Positions 12,791 through 24,527 of a stretch of DNA of 64,000 nt are shown here, in pieces. A model generated the notes under the pieces. That model had not been told where the DNA came from and searched no databases. It saw only the letters and a list, made by a program, of their open reading frames with translations. The translations under genes and the position numbers were made by a program. The stretch comes from Trematomus loennbergii (taxonomy: Eukaryota; Chordata; Actinopteri; Perciformes; Nototheniidae), in assembly GCA_012861695.1 (NCBI GenBank), contig JAAOOA010000002.1:26788998-26852997 (forward strand), in the 5' to 3' direction. Position 1 is the stretch's first letter, and every line of letters starts with the position of its first letter.

Positions 12791-15380
12791 GCATTAGTAA
12801 GTGATACATTGAACCAAAAAAGATGGTTTCTCGCAGCCTCTTTGTACACCATGACCAGGGGTTTTGTAATGAAAAAAAACAACAACCATTTAATCTGAAG
12901 AATTGCAACCAAGATATTTGATGGATTTACAAACGTAGAATCGAAGGTTTGCCTAAAATATAAAAAATATATAATACAAAAAGTTCATTACAAAATGCAT
13001 TTATTACTTATGTGAATGTGTCAAATAGTGTATCTCATCACTAAACAGTATGATAACTTATCAGTGAGTCTCTGTTAAGTTAAAATGAAAGCAACAGTGG
13101 TTTACAATAACTTTACAATAATAAATCTTATAGGATCATACGGGAAATATTTTACCCAACTTCCACTTGAGTCAATCTTTGTCATAAACCTGTTCCATTT
13201 CAGGAGCATGGGACACAGGTATACTGTACTGTATGTGCACGTGTTGCTTTGACTATAACAATACATAACATTGTATATATTATTATATTATACACCCATA
13301 AGTTCGTAAAAACAGTAAATTAAGTGCAAGTTGTGTTGCTCGGACTGGTCGGGATGTTATTCCATGAGTGATGAATATCATTTGAGCTTGTTTACATGAT
13401 TTCAAAATCTAATCACATGAATTTGGCTTCATGAAAATCAACAACATTAAAAGCAACTGAATGAAAACTGTAAAATAACCATCTAAAATATTTAGGGGTA
13501 AAGACGATCAAGCCTTCAAAGCCTCCCTTACTGTACTAATGCACTAATACATGCAGCCAATATGTACATGTTTGTGCATGTGTATGTGTGTGATTATCAG
13601 GCACACTTTCTGAAGTGTATTAATGGAAAGATAAGCACAACTGTCTCATGATTTCCTTTAATTCATGCTGCTAAGTCAGCCAGCAGCCATCTGGCTCCCC
13701 TGACACACACACACTCTCACACACAGTCCCTCTCAGACATTAACACACAACAAACTCAGAGGGAATGACAGTCTGAGGGCATGCAGTTGGAGAGATATTA
13801 TGACAGGCTGGAGTGACCATAACTCCCAGCTGATGGAGCATTCAGACAGTTCATCACAAAACACATACCACTGACAATGTGATGAGAAACGCCTGGTCTC
13901 TTCTTTTTAGGCTCTGAGAATGGAGTCATTTATCAGATCTTCCAGGCATTGGTAAACCATCCAAGGCTCTGGAATGACTCTCAGGGGCTGTTAGTCTATT
14001 AAACTTGCCCAGTCCATTGAGGACAATGAGAGAGGCACAAATCGAATAAACTCAAAAGCTGGACTGTGTTCCTGGAGATAGCTAGGCCTCCTGCCGAGTT
14101 CAAAAGACTCCACTGATAATATGTTAAAGCCAAGCCTTCTGTATTATGCTGTGCTGGGCCTGGAGCTGAAACCAAAACATTTTCAAGCTGTTCATGTGAC
14201 ACTAGTGAAGAGAAGAAAAAAAGAAGAAGCCTTGTGTTATGAGAATGATGGGATTCAGTGCTAGCTACGGGCTCAGCACATGACTAACTGAGGTCAGCTG
14301 GCTTTGTGCTGACATAAAAGTCAAACACTGAAGGAATTGTTGAATAATGTTGGAATTTCCACAACATGGCCTCAGAAAAAATTCCTTTTCAAATGAGGTA
14401 CTGTAAGACATTTCATGGTCTTACGTTGTCTAAGGTTCTGCTGCGCCAACACAAACCGCTCAGTCAACAGTTTACATTTTAAGGACTCTTTAATCCAGAG
14501 TGACTAATGATCCTGACCAGGTACAAGCTTTACTGTCTCACTTTTGAAACAATCTGGGACATTACTGTTGACTTTAATCCCCTATCCAAAGAGACAATGA
14601 CTATACTATTTTATGATAAGAAAAACTGTGTAGTATAGAATTCAGGTTTTACTTTAGAGATTTAATTTGTGTTCCAAGTGTTTAATTTAGCTCTTAGACC
14701 TAGTTTAGTCTTGATCTTCAATAATGCTTTCTGGTGCCCTGATAGGATCTTCATCTAAAGTGGCTTGGTTGTGAAATGATTAAAATATGCACACAGAAAA
14801 CAGTTTATAGTAGCATTGCTTTGCTCTGTTTTTTCCTGTTTCTGCTGATTTAATGTTATAACTTGATATTCTCCAGTGGAGTAAAAATGGGCAGAGTAAT
14901 GTCAGCTCAGTTAAAGTCATAATGAAATATGCAGGAATACCGTAAGCACTTGCACTTCATACAGTGAACATGTACAGTCATTTTAAGACTGACTGAAAGC
15001 ATGCACATGTATTTCAAAAGAGAACCCATTTAAAAAAACAAAACAGGATGTTACATCTCTGTTTGTTACGGAGGAGGATGAAATGAACTTTGAGCATAAT
15101 GTAAGGTGAAACCAGTGTAACCAAGCAATCTGGACTATGTTACAAAGTCATGTTCAATTCGACGTCCAACTGTGTTTTTAGCCTTGAGCTAGCTGGCCCT
15201 GAACTTTAGCTGGCATTGGTGGAGGATGAACACTTGGAGAATGGGTTTAATTAGTTTTGGGAAAGCTCAGCCCTGGGCTGAAGATAACACTGGGCTACAA
15301 CTTGTTGCGATAAAACCGCAAAAGATCAAGGTTGCAGCGCGTAGGGTTTACAGTTAATGCTGTTTTGATGGCTGTGAGTG
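12791..15380. other. long non-coding stretch
   Basis: No gene or clear repeat was seen in this 2.6 kb. A pseudo-exon-like segment at 13911-13951 (polypyrimidine-AG before it, GTAAAC after it) is mentioned only because it looks like a splice pair. It codes for no recognised domain. Confidence 0.5.
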
Positions 15381-15560
15381 GTGGGAAAAGCAGGATGGAA
15401 GAGCAGAAGAAGGAAGTAAAGAAGGAAGAAGAGGGATTTTGGGCTACAGGAAGGTATTAAATTGAGCACAGCAGGGATGGAGGGAGAGAGGACAGGGAGG
15501 AAGAGGGAGGAAGAGGGAGCACAGAGAGAGAAAGAAGGGGATTAGGATAAGGACAGATAG
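15381..15560 (+). repeat. purine-rich low-complexity tract
   Basis: GGAAGA/GGAGGAAGAGG words dominate the + strand, especially 15477-15540. No coding signal. Confidence 0.7.
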
Positions 15561-15704
15561 ATAAGAGGAATGAGAAATGTCTGAAAAGCATGTTCGCTCA
15601 ACAGGAGCAAATGTATTTTTCTAGCAGTTGATAATTTCCAACAATTCCTCACTGTTAAGTCAGGTGGTTTTAAAACGACTCATATGACTCATACGTGTGC
15701 CTAA

Positions 15705-15900
15705 GGAGATAGATGGTCGTCCACCAGTTTAAAGGTTGGTGGTTCAATCCCTCACAGTCAATGTTTCGAAGTATCTTGGGCAAGATAATTACAATGCATG
15801 GATAGCTGTGTGTGAATGTGTGTGAGTGTTAGTCTCACTTGAGCAGCTCGGTATGAATGCTGACTTGTATATTTAAATTATAAGTGTTTTTGCGGGTTGC
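15705..15900 (+). repeat. tRNA-derived SINE-like repeat, decayed
   Basis: The segment GGTTGGTGGTTCAATCCC (15734-15751) carries a recognisable pol III B box (GGTTCAATCC). It is followed by 'cttgggcaagata' and 'agctgtgtgtgaatgtgtgtgagtgttag', the usual body of a common teleost SINE-like repeat. The A-box region near 15707-15725 is degraded. Ends are approximate. Confidence 0.65.
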
Positions 15901-16694
15901 AACGACTGGAAAAAAGCTACATAAATGAAGTTGACCATTTATCATGCAAGAGTTTTCTGGTTATTCTGATAAACCCATGCAGACAGAAAATTGGTGACTG
16001 GCTTCACAAACTTGTGGAGCTTTTAGCCACTAAAGAGCCGTGTATTTCCATTAGAAGTTGGTGGAAACCAAGAACAGAGCTAAAAAAGCAGAGTTAGTAC
16101 TATATTATATATTGTGTATCAAATATATGCTGCATGCGTTACTGTTCAAAAAGTGATAAGCTGGTAATATGTTGGTGTTGTGTTTACAGGTTGTTTCCAC
16201 TGCCCCACAGAAATCAGTACATCCATTATACCCAAGCGGCAAACTCAGGGGAAGAGCCGGGACGCCAATACGGAAGTGCCACAAACTGCAGTTCATATAT
16301 TGGCCGATAGGCGATGACTGCAGAAAGGAGCAATTTCCATAGACCCCAATGTTAAAATGCCCAATTTCACAGCAGAAAAAAAACGTTTCTAGCCCTGGCT
16401 CCAATACATTTTATTATGTATATAGTTAGATTCCACCTTCGTGATTATGAATCTGTGAGTGAATTGTTTTCTAACGCGACCCTTTTATTTATATTAGGTC
16501 TTAAAGTTTTTGCATAAATTAGGGCGTGGTCACTTTGATGGACAGGTACGTGCCTCACTGTCAGCTAACAGCAATTTGTCCACTCTGCTAGGCTACAACG
16601 TTAGTTAGTTGTAGTTACTGTACTTGACCCTTTAGCCGTGTTCGTGGTGATTGTGCCTTTTAGGGAATATTGTTACAAATACCAGACAATTAAA

Positions 16695-16759
16695 ATGTCG
16701 TGCTGTGCGCTTGAATGTACTAACAGACCTTCCAAGAAGTCTACTCTCAGCTTTTTTCG
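16695..16759 (+). CDS. THAP-domain first exon fragment
   Basis: The ATG opens MSCCALECTNRPSKKSTLSF-F-R and then meets a splice donor, CG|GTGAGTAAA, at 16760. The pattern M..CC...C.NR......(S)FFRFP is the amino end of a THAP zinc finger (C2CH DNA-binding domain), where the first two zinc-binding cysteines and the N-R pair are conserved and the first intron often falls right after this segment. No downstream THAP exon with the later C-x2-H was found before the LINE at 17.16 kb, so this is probably an orphan exon from a repeat and not a working gene. A host THAP gene cut by the LINE insertion is possible but less likely. Confidence 0.5.
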
Positions 16760-17019
16760 GTGAGTAAAATGATAATATTATGCATGTTAATCCCGTTAGC
16801 AGGTGTTTGTGTGCTTGTTAGCTTAGCTTGTTATGTAGCTTATTATGTAGCTTATTAGCCAGCTAAGGACGTAACCCTTTATACATGTGTATATATATAT
16901 ATACAGTTTAGTTTATAATTCAGCCTTTTATAGTATATGGCTGTGACGCCCATAATGCTAAACGGGAGCAAATGTTAAAAGGGGACCCAATTATCCCAGT
17001 GGTGGCCGCCGGAGTCCAC

Positions 17020-17094
17020 GCCGGCCGAAGCTAACGGAGCCGCAGGGGGCTAGCTCGCTAGCGCGTCCCGGCGGCTCCGTTAGCTTCGGCCGGC
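17020..17094. repeat. GC-rich perfect inverted repeat (24-bp arms, 27-nt loop)
   Basis: Arms 17020-17043 and 17071-17094 are exact complements over 24 bases (outer part GCCGGCCGAAGC, inner part TAACGGAGCCGC). The loop contains GCTAGCTCGCTAGC, itself nearly palindromic. The hairpin would be very stable in single-stranded DNA or RNA. Confidence 0.9.
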
Positions 17095-17156
17095 GGCGGA
17101 GTCCGGCATTATAACTGGAGATCAAGGAATGCAGCGAAACGCAGACTTGGTTTTTT

Positions 17157-18034
17157 CATTTTTTTTTTTTAACCTTTATTTAACCAGATAAAAAACATTG
17201 AGATAAAATCTCATTTTCAATGCTGACCTGGCCAAGAAGGCAGCAACGTTACACATAACACATAACACAAACATATAAAATACAGAGAACATAAAGAAAA
17301 CAAAAGACGAAAAAGCAGTCACTACATTGTGCACATTAGGACAATAAAAAAGTACACTACTTGTTACTGCAAGAGCAGCTGGTGGTGAGGACTTCAGACA
17401 ACTTCAATTTAAAACATGAAATAGAGACAAGTGCCCTCAGTTTAAGGCGTGATTGAAGGTCATTCCAAGACCAAGGACCATAATAAGAAAGACTCCTTTT
17501 TCCAGCCTCAGTCCGCACAGCAGGTACCTGGAACCGTATCCAGGCACTGGATCTGAGGTTGTAAGAGTCACAAACTGGAGCAAATCTGACACATATGTAC
17601 AGTGGAAGCTTACCTAAAATGGCTTTATACATTAATAAAAACCAGTGCTGCATCCTACGCATAGTAAGTGAGGACCATCCAGTTAGGCTATACAATGTGC
17701 AATGATGAGTCCTATAGGGTGCATTTGATATATAACGCAGTGCAGCATGGTAGAGTGGGTCAAGTTTGGCCAAAACAGTGGGACAGGCAAATCTATAAAT
17801 GGTATCACCGTAGTCCAGCTGGGACAGGAATAAGCCAGAGATCAACCTTTTACGGGATGAAATTGAAAAACAACATTTAAATCTGAAAAGGAAGCCAAGA
17901 GTGAATTTCAATTTCTTTGTTAAAACTTCAATATGGTGTTTAAAGTTCAGATTACTGTCCAACCAAAAGCCCAGATATTTGTAGGTATCAACAAATTCAA
18001 CAGAAACTTCGCCTGCAGCCCACTGTAGTATTAG
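17157..18034 (-). mobile_element. 5'-truncated LINE (non-LTR retrotransposon) 3' end
   Basis: On the minus strand, an open frame for the end of a reverse-transcriptase ORF runs into a 3' UTR that ends, in + orientation, with a T-rich run (17150-17170) and CCTTTATTTAACCAGATAAA. This is the known tail of a fish LINE family, with 'tctcattttcaa...gacctggccaagaaggcagc'. The 5' end is lost near 18035, the usual outcome of target-primed reverse transcription. The clade (L2/CR1/Rex-like) is not certain. Confidence 0.85.
17357..18034 (-). pseudogene. LINE reverse transcriptase, C-terminal fragment
   Basis: The frame is open without stops from an in-frame TAG at 18035-18037 to the stop at 17357 (about 225 residues). 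Landmarks in order are FVDTYKYLGFWLDSNLNFK, LSQLDYGDTIYR, ALRYISNAPYRTHHC, RRMQHWFLLMYKAILGKLP, and a C-terminal GPWSWNDLQSRLKLR. YLG-x-WLD and LDYGD are typical of the thumb/post-RT region of fish LINE polymerases. The catalytic F/YADD box lies upstream of the retained part and is absent. There is no genuine start codon: the first Met-like start would be a TTG within the conserved YLGFWLD. The intact frame suggests a fairly recent insertion. Confidence 0.85.
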
Positions 18035-18367
18035 CTAAATAAATGATGTTGAACAAGGCTTATTAAGCTGAACATCGCCACAATTGTTCTGCTATGTATC
18101 AGTACTTATTTTATTTTATTAACGTGTGAATGACAAGCATTACAAATAACAACAAATAGCTCATTATCTTGCAGATTGTCTCGTTTGATTATGAATGTAA
18201 CGTTTATATAGTGGAACTACACTGTTTTATCAAAACCAAAGTGCCACGCAGTAACTTGGTATGCATGTATTTCAGCAGGAAATGTGCAACCTAGATGACA
18301 TTTACCAACACAGACTATATAGAAATATTTGTAAAAGTTGTTCATGCGTTATTAAGTGAATATGGCA

Positions 18368-18560
18368 TTAACCCTCCTGTTGTCTTCGGGTCAAATCTGA
18401 CCGATTTACTACTTTCATCAATCATAACTTTTTTGTTTTACATTCGATTGCATTAAGGATTTATGATATCCTTCACAGTAGACATTTGAACATATAAAAT
18501 TGCTGATTGACCTTGTCGTGGTGAGTGGGCTTTAAACTAAGACGGGTCATACTGAATAGT
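18368..18560 (+). mobile_element. piggyBac-like element end (TTAA-CCCTCCTGTTGT)
   Basis: TTAA at 18368-18371 is followed by CCCTCCTGTTGTCTTCGGGT and 'caaatctgaccgattt', a terminal sequence I associate with abundant fish TTAA-inserting MITEs. No inverse ACAACAGGAGGG-TTAA was found within the next kilobase, so only one end is supported and the right border is a guess. Confidence 0.45.
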
Positions 18561-18837
18561 CTGTGCACACATTTTTAACATGTGATCTTTCTTTCATGTA
18601 GGACGCTTGAGGGAAGTTGCAACGCCTCGGCCAATGTGATGTCTTCCCCACGTGAAAGAGATTGAAGGCATAATTTATAACTTGAGACAGAGGAAGAGCA
18701 GCCATGTTAACAGTGTTATGGCTACAGATGTAATATCTAACTCAACATTAGCCATGACAGTCTGGGCTTAGCAAGGGCCTTAGAAAACATACTCTAAAGG
18801 CCAAATCCAAAAACAGTGATACTGACATTTTAGCAGT

Positions 18838-19350
18838 TCACAGTCTTTGGAGATGGTCTTTCAGGCAATTGGCTAGTGACTTTAAAAAAATATCATTTCC
18901 CCTAGGGGTGAAATGAACTCTATCTCGCAAAAAAAGCCCAGGACTGTCATGTCTAATGTTGGAGTGGTCAACAATGGCACCATTTAGGCTATGAACAAAA
19001 GTAGCCATAACACTGTTAACAAACTTCCGGGCCTTGTCAATTTGACAGGATTTGCACCAGCCCTCCATCGGCACCTCTGGTTGATCTGGGAGAGCATGAT
19101 CTTCATGCCAGGGTGCCGATGGTGAAGCTGGTGCAGGTCCTCCTTCATCTGATTCACCAAGTGAACACTGGGCACATCCCCCAAGTCGTTGCCGCCACAG
19201 TGGATGAGGAGGACATCTGGGGCTGCTCTTCCTCGCAGGGAGTTGGAAAAGAAGGGGAGGAGACCTCTCCAGCGCAGTCCACCCCAACCGAACCAGCAGG
19301 CGCGAAGGTCGAGGCCAAGGTTGCTGCCGATGGTCTCTGTAGCTCTCTGG
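18838..19350 (-). pseudogene. SGNH-hydrolase domain fragment, frameshifted (retroelement-derived)
   Basis: One minus-strand frame reads ...GLLPFFSNSL..., LLIHCGGNDLGDV and QMKEDLHQLHHRHPGMKI. After a one-base shift near 19036-19045 the sequence continues in another frame as DKARKFVNSVMATFVHSL, DSPGLFLRDRVHFTPRGND and a C-terminal stop at 18838. GGND is block III, and D-R-V-H supplies the block V Asp/His of SGNH (GDSL-like) esterases. The block I Ser region upstream is lost to a stop near 19357. Domains of this type are carried by Ngaro-like tyrosine-recombinase (DIRS) retrotransposons and are common in fish genomes. That origin is an inference. With a frameshift and the nucleophile missing it cannot be active. 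Confidence 0.7.
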
Positions 19351-22300
19351 GTTTATATATACAGTCTATGATTATACCACAGAAAATACTGCTGCTTGTT
19401 TTGACACCATGTGAGCATAAGGAACGAGAGTGGAAGTGATAGAAAATGTGCACTGTTGTGCTGTTTGGACATGGTAAAACAATTTGCTTAGTACGATTGT
19501 TTTTGTTTGAAAGTCAACTACTAACTGTCAAATAGATTGTGAAGGAGATGCCTATTTGTATAGAAAAGGAAGTGGAGAGAGTAAAGCAAGGCAGAGTGAT
19601 TCAAGCAATAAAAACAGGAAAATCTAAACATGGGCTTTGCCAGGTCGGGCCCACACTCTGTGATTTTACCTACTCCAACTGAGAGAGCAGATCAATCTTT
19701 CCGTGTGAAGGACAGGTCACGACAGCAAAATAAAGGGTTGCATTTCAACAACAAGGCTCTTTAATTAGCCCTATTCTCTTTGTCCTTATATCCCCATATT
19801 AAAAACCATATTGTCACTCCATATGTCTGCCAGAGGCCCTATACAGTAGCTCACAGCGATGTTGCACAATACTCTATGTATCACAGCCTGTTGAAAGATG
19901 GCATTATCACTGACAGTATGGCTCCACAGAGAGCTATTAACCAATCAGGCCATCGCCACAGAAAGAATCATAAATAATTAAGCTTCTGTTCAGTCGGCAC
20001 TTTCAAATTCCAGGAAGTATTAACGATTGGTAGAACTAGCCGCCCATAAATGTCAGTAAACACTCCAGGTTGAGGACTGAAGGTCTAATCAGGTTCTGAT
20101 GTAATCAACTCAAGGAGCAGATACGGGAGCAACACTCTGGGGAACTCAATCAACTGAAGCGTGACGCGGTTTCTTTTCGCTGCACAGCTTTCTTGAGTCA
20201 CAACAAGAGGATTTTAGTTTCACGGTCACTAAACTTTTACAGTGATGTCAAGAGAGTTGTCTTTCCTTGCCGGTCTCTTATCTGATTCACAGTCCATGAT
20301 TAGACCTTGCTGTGGGACACTAAAGATGAACACAGAGTCTGGTTGTAATATTGATCCCACTGAGCCATAAACTGAAGCACATCTCACACTCTGCCTGCCT
20401 TTTATTGCCGGATAAAAAAACATTATATTTTACTGCTTTGCACTAATCATATTCTGCCTCAGGGGGATGAAATATATCTTAGTTTAGTCCCCTGCAACAA
20501 TTAAATTGTTTAGGGAGATACCTGTCAGGGTTCACATTAGTCGCTTCAGTTATTATCACATATTTACTGTATGAGCAAAGCTGTGGCTGACTGCTTCTGC
20601 TCATCAGTCACTTCTTATTTACTGGAGCAGCTCCGCTCAGTGTGTTTGAGTAGAGACTTGATCAACAGGAACATCACTTCTCGTAAAAATAAGCTTCATT
20701 GCTCTTTATTGCAGAGCACGGGTCAGACACTGCTGTTACCAGCTGCTACACTTACTATCCCTCTCTGAGTTTGCTGTCTCCCGTCCCCAGGGCAATGTGT
20801 CAAGGGTCTACTATATTTTGATCTAAAAAGTTTTTGAGTGAAATTATTGCAGACATAATTATGAAATGTTTGCAGACATTTTTACTGGAGAAATATCCAA
20901 ATAAATGGAGGAATTCAACATCATTTGAAAAGTCCCTTTGAAGAATTGATAAATAAACCATAAATATCATTAGCTACTGTATGCTAACGGTGTAGCTCTA
21001 TGATAGATCAAGGCTCAAATATCTATTGGACTATCGGAACTTTTCCACCTTTTTCCACAGACATCCATGGTAATGATTCCTAATAACTTTGATGTTTCAA
21101 ATGAACTTTCCTTAGGGCTACCATCAGGTATCAATACTTCAAGATACAAAGTACAGTATGACCAAATGCTTACTAATTGTCCAAAAACCTACCAAACAAA
21201 TGACATTCAGCTTCAGCTGTACGTTTTAATTTATTATAATTGAAAATGTTAGGAATCTAACCAAGATACTAAACATATAACTGCTAACTTTTTTCATTGT
21301 GTTCGCAATTCATTTAATTAACCTCTTTGCACAAGTTCAGTCCAACAACTGCCAGCGAGGTTGCAGACTCTTAGTCTCTTTTATAGTCTTGTTCACACAT
21401 GCAGAGAAAATGTATCTCTTTGAATAGCGTCTGTCTAATAAGGAAGATCTAGGATTATACATTTGGGTAAATATATATTCTTTCCCACGGAAAGTATGAC
21501 TTTCAGTTCAGTCACTACCAACAGCTGCTGTCATTCATTAATTGGTGCTACACAAGTGCACATTTAAAAGAAATGTGTAAAAAATACCTTTTCCTGTTGT
21601 TGAGGGTCTCTTGCAGACATTTGCAGACCCTAATCCCAGCGGAGGATCTGTTTGTGGCCACATTGACTGATCTGAATCTGGGGGCCTCGGGCACATGAGT
21701 CCTGCTGGACAGATACACAATGATACATGTTGAGGCAATGCTGAGCACCATTGATCTGTATGCCAACATGCCAGATGTGACAAGTGCACACCACACACTC
21801 TTAAACATGACATGAGAATAATAAGGTTCAAAGACTTCCTTATGCTGCTGGAAATCACCTCTCATGACTCCTTACCTTCATCCTAACTAATTTCTCCCTG
21901 TCTGTATTCCCCCCTCCATGTTTCTTTGTCTCTCTTGGTCTTTTCATCCCTTGTAATTGTCAGCTGCTGCTAGGTGACCCAAGATGCCTCTAAAAGTGCA
22001 CGGCTTCTCTCACAATGCATTGTCCCTCTGAGGCTCTGTATTTGATGCAGTGTGTCATAAATTGAAGTGACACATGTCTCCGGCTGGTGGTTACCTACTG
22101 ACAACAGGAGGAAGAGGAAGAAAAATATGATCTTTGGTCTTTATAAATGCCCCCTTTTAAAATGCTTGTTTGACATTAGTTTGGACACGATGTTTTAACA
22201 CACATAAATCTAAATATATAAAACATTATGGGGATGGACTGAGACACTGGTAATGTAGACAGGAACAACAGATCAGATTTTTGGTCTTCTGGTCTTTCTC

Positions 22301-22604
22301 TTTTGCAGTAACATAGTCTGGCTTACATCAGATTGTATCTGTTTAGACAGCAGCATGGAGCTCATCCACATGTAACAAATTATAAATAAACACTTTCTTG
22401 GGGAGATAGTAACCACCATAGAGGATAATAAGGTCTTCATTCTTTAGAGTTCATACATGTCACACAAATTACCCAATTCATCAAATGAAGGACCTATAAT
22501 ATAATCAAATACAAGAGGCATACCACATGTATGCAAAAGATGCATCCACAATTATGATTAAATCATAACCCAGTCTAAATAAGGTAACAGTATTTTGAAC
22601 GTTT
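19351..22604. other. long non-coding stretch
   Basis: No gene, tandem array or transposon terminus was recognised in this 3.2 kb. The overlapping ORFs of about 105 codons on the minus strand at 21538-21865 show no domain, and the two frames compete without codon preference. Confidence 0.5.
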
Positions 22605-22720
22605 TGAGTGGTTTCCCAAATGGGGGTCGGCACCCCTGCAATAGGTCACATGATGATTAATGGGAAGGTAAAGGAACCCTCTTGCATTTCTTTTTTGGAC
22701 ACTGATTTCTGTGTATTATT
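22605..22720 (+). repeat. hAT-like fragment ('TTTCCCAAATGGGGGTCGG')
   Basis: GTTTCCCAAATGGGGGTCGG, then 'cacccctgcaataggtcacatgatgattaatggga', resembles the end of a hAT-type repeat ('ggttcccaacctggggtcgggacccc...gtcgcgagatgattaatggga') common in vertebrates. Termini and target duplication were not found. Confidence 0.45.
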
Positions 22721-24229
22721 GAGTAGCTTATTCTTTCATTCTAACAAGGTAAAACAAAGTGACCAACCACATGTAAGGTGCATTGCCATGGCTCCATTTC
22801 ATATTTTTTGGTGCTTGTTGGGAACCCAGGAGACGTCTGAACTTTCTATATTAGCATGTGAGAGAAATTGTTATTGTTATGGACAAGTGATCTATTTCCA
22901 TGACGTATCTACTTGGTCGGCTGCTATCTAATGCAACATTTGCCGACTGTACATGGTAGGCATTTTGATGTGTCAGCAAAGGAGCAACTGATAACATCAA
23001 TAATAATTTCTACATGTAATTAAGGAGTGTCCGTTCTAGTGTTGAACATATTGGATCCCAATAAATCTCTCTGAGACACTTAATGGAATGGAAACATTTA
23101 TGGTTGCAGCTGTTTTTTTCTTGCAATGACATTAATTAATGATTGACCTAACATTATGCAAATGTCCAGTCTTGGTCCCTCGACTTGCCAAATAGCAAAA
23201 CAGAAGCAGTATAAAGTCAAAAGATAAAGGAAAATATGAATATACAAATTCCCCAGCTTTACATTAGTGTAACCCCCCTACCAAGCTGAAAGCACAAAAA
23301 GTATGTAATATTCTACAGTACTGGATTACCACTATAACTCCAATAATAATTGGAGGCCCTGCTCATTCACACAGGTGTTAACAGTTATGGCTGATTAGTC
23401 CTGCTCGGCTTGGGGTTGCGTGGTAGAAATGTCCAGAGGTCACCAAACTCACTTACCAATAATATTGATAGAGATGATGATGCTGAACAGAAACAAAAAA
23501 TCAGTGTTAGGTGGTTGACGGAGCTGTCAATCAATCACAGTCTGCATGCTCACAGAGCTTTGAGTGGAGGTCTAATCAGGCAACATGATTGAGAACACCT
23601 GTGTATGTGGAACATGGCTGTGAGTTAAATGTGTTCAATCTTCCTTTTTAAAACATAAAATACTGATTTTCTGTTTTTCTTGCGCAAATATGTTGTCCTA
23701 AAATTCTAACTGGGTCTTGAGAATGTAAAACACCGGACATCTGAAGCCACTTGGGGATATTTAAAGGCCTGAATGTCAACAAACATGTAAAGGGCTCCTG
23801 TTTCACTACGCATAGCTCTTGTAGTGAATCCCTGCTGCTTCCTTGTCTGTAGTGGGAAGGCCATATAAGGCAGAAGATCTGTGTTGGACCTTGAGACCTG
23901 TGTCCTGAGATAGGCACACTGCAGTTTAGTGCAACATGTGGTTTTATAGTGGATCCCTGTCAGCACTATAGATCTCCTCTGTTTGGGAAGAGAGAGAAAA
24001 CTACTTCAAGTCATTATCTCAGATCTACATGGCTATACAGTTTATGAAGAAAGAAGAAGAAGAGAAGAAGAAGAGAAGTGTGCTTGGTGGGAGTTGTGTG
24101 AAAAAGCGCAGCTGGGGTTTGAAGATACACCGTGAAAGTTGCATTTTTACAACACGACTTTCATTTTCACGGATGAAGTGGTGCTCACTGTTGATGTGTC
24201 CATGTGGTGTTAAGCGTTAAAGTACCGTC
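22721..24229. other. non-coding sequence just upstream of the pde2a promoter
   Basis: No gene or repeat recognised. A short purine run (GAAGAAAGAAGAAGAAGAG, near 24047-24065) lies shortly before the promoter region. Confidence 0.5.
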
Positions 24230-24527
24230 TGAGCGCCCTCTCCCTCTCCCTCTCTCTCTCTACCTCTCTCTCTCCCTCCGTTATATCCTCGCTCACCATA
24301 GCGCGAGTATCAGTTACCGGGTCCCGACCAATCCCGGCGCGCTGTCAGAGCTCGAGAGGAGACAGCAGACCAGAGAAGCAGACGCATACAGAGGGGAGCA
24401 AACCCTCCAACCTATTTATCCATCCGACCACCGGCTATCCTCCTTCACCCAGCACACAGGCAGCCCCCCACTTCCTCCCGACTGCAGCTGTTTGGGTTAA
24501 CCGGGGAGGTGCGAGGCAGGATGCGCC
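24230..24527 (+). promoter_or_regulatory. pde2a: pde2a promoter-proximal region and 5' UTR
   Basis: Composition changes from AT-rich to GC/CpG-rich here, as expected for a vertebrate promoter. A pyrimidine tract of CTCTCCC repeats (24238-24280) is followed by CpG-bearing sequence (CGCGAGTATC, CCCGGCGCGCTG, CTCGAG) up to the start codon. No clear TATA box is placed sensibly, so a TATA-less CpG-type promoter is likely. The transcription start cannot be fixed by eye. A 98-codon ORF running from 24204 into the leader is in my view UTR noise. Confidence 0.6.

Larger units (their letters stand above)
16190..17110 (+). repeat. dispersed teleost repeat carrying a THAP exon
   Basis: The words GGAAGTGCCACAAACTGCAG (near 16272), 'gagcaatttccatagacccc' and 'ttagggcgtggtcactttgatggacaggt' (near 16520) match a repeat I know to be widespread in fish genomes. 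It runs into a short exon with a THAP-like start and on toward the GC-rich hairpin at 17020. It probably derives from a transposon encoding a THAP-type DNA-binding protein. Boundaries are approximate. Confidence 0.55.

Noticed and set aside
13911..13951. 41-nt pseudo-exon with polypyrimidine-AG and GTAAAC
   Set aside because: Short, encodes no known motif, and has no partner exons on either side.
24204..24500. 98-codon ORF just upstream of pde2a
   Set aside because: It covers the pyrimidine tract and CpG-rich leader and stops before the real start; no family resemblance.
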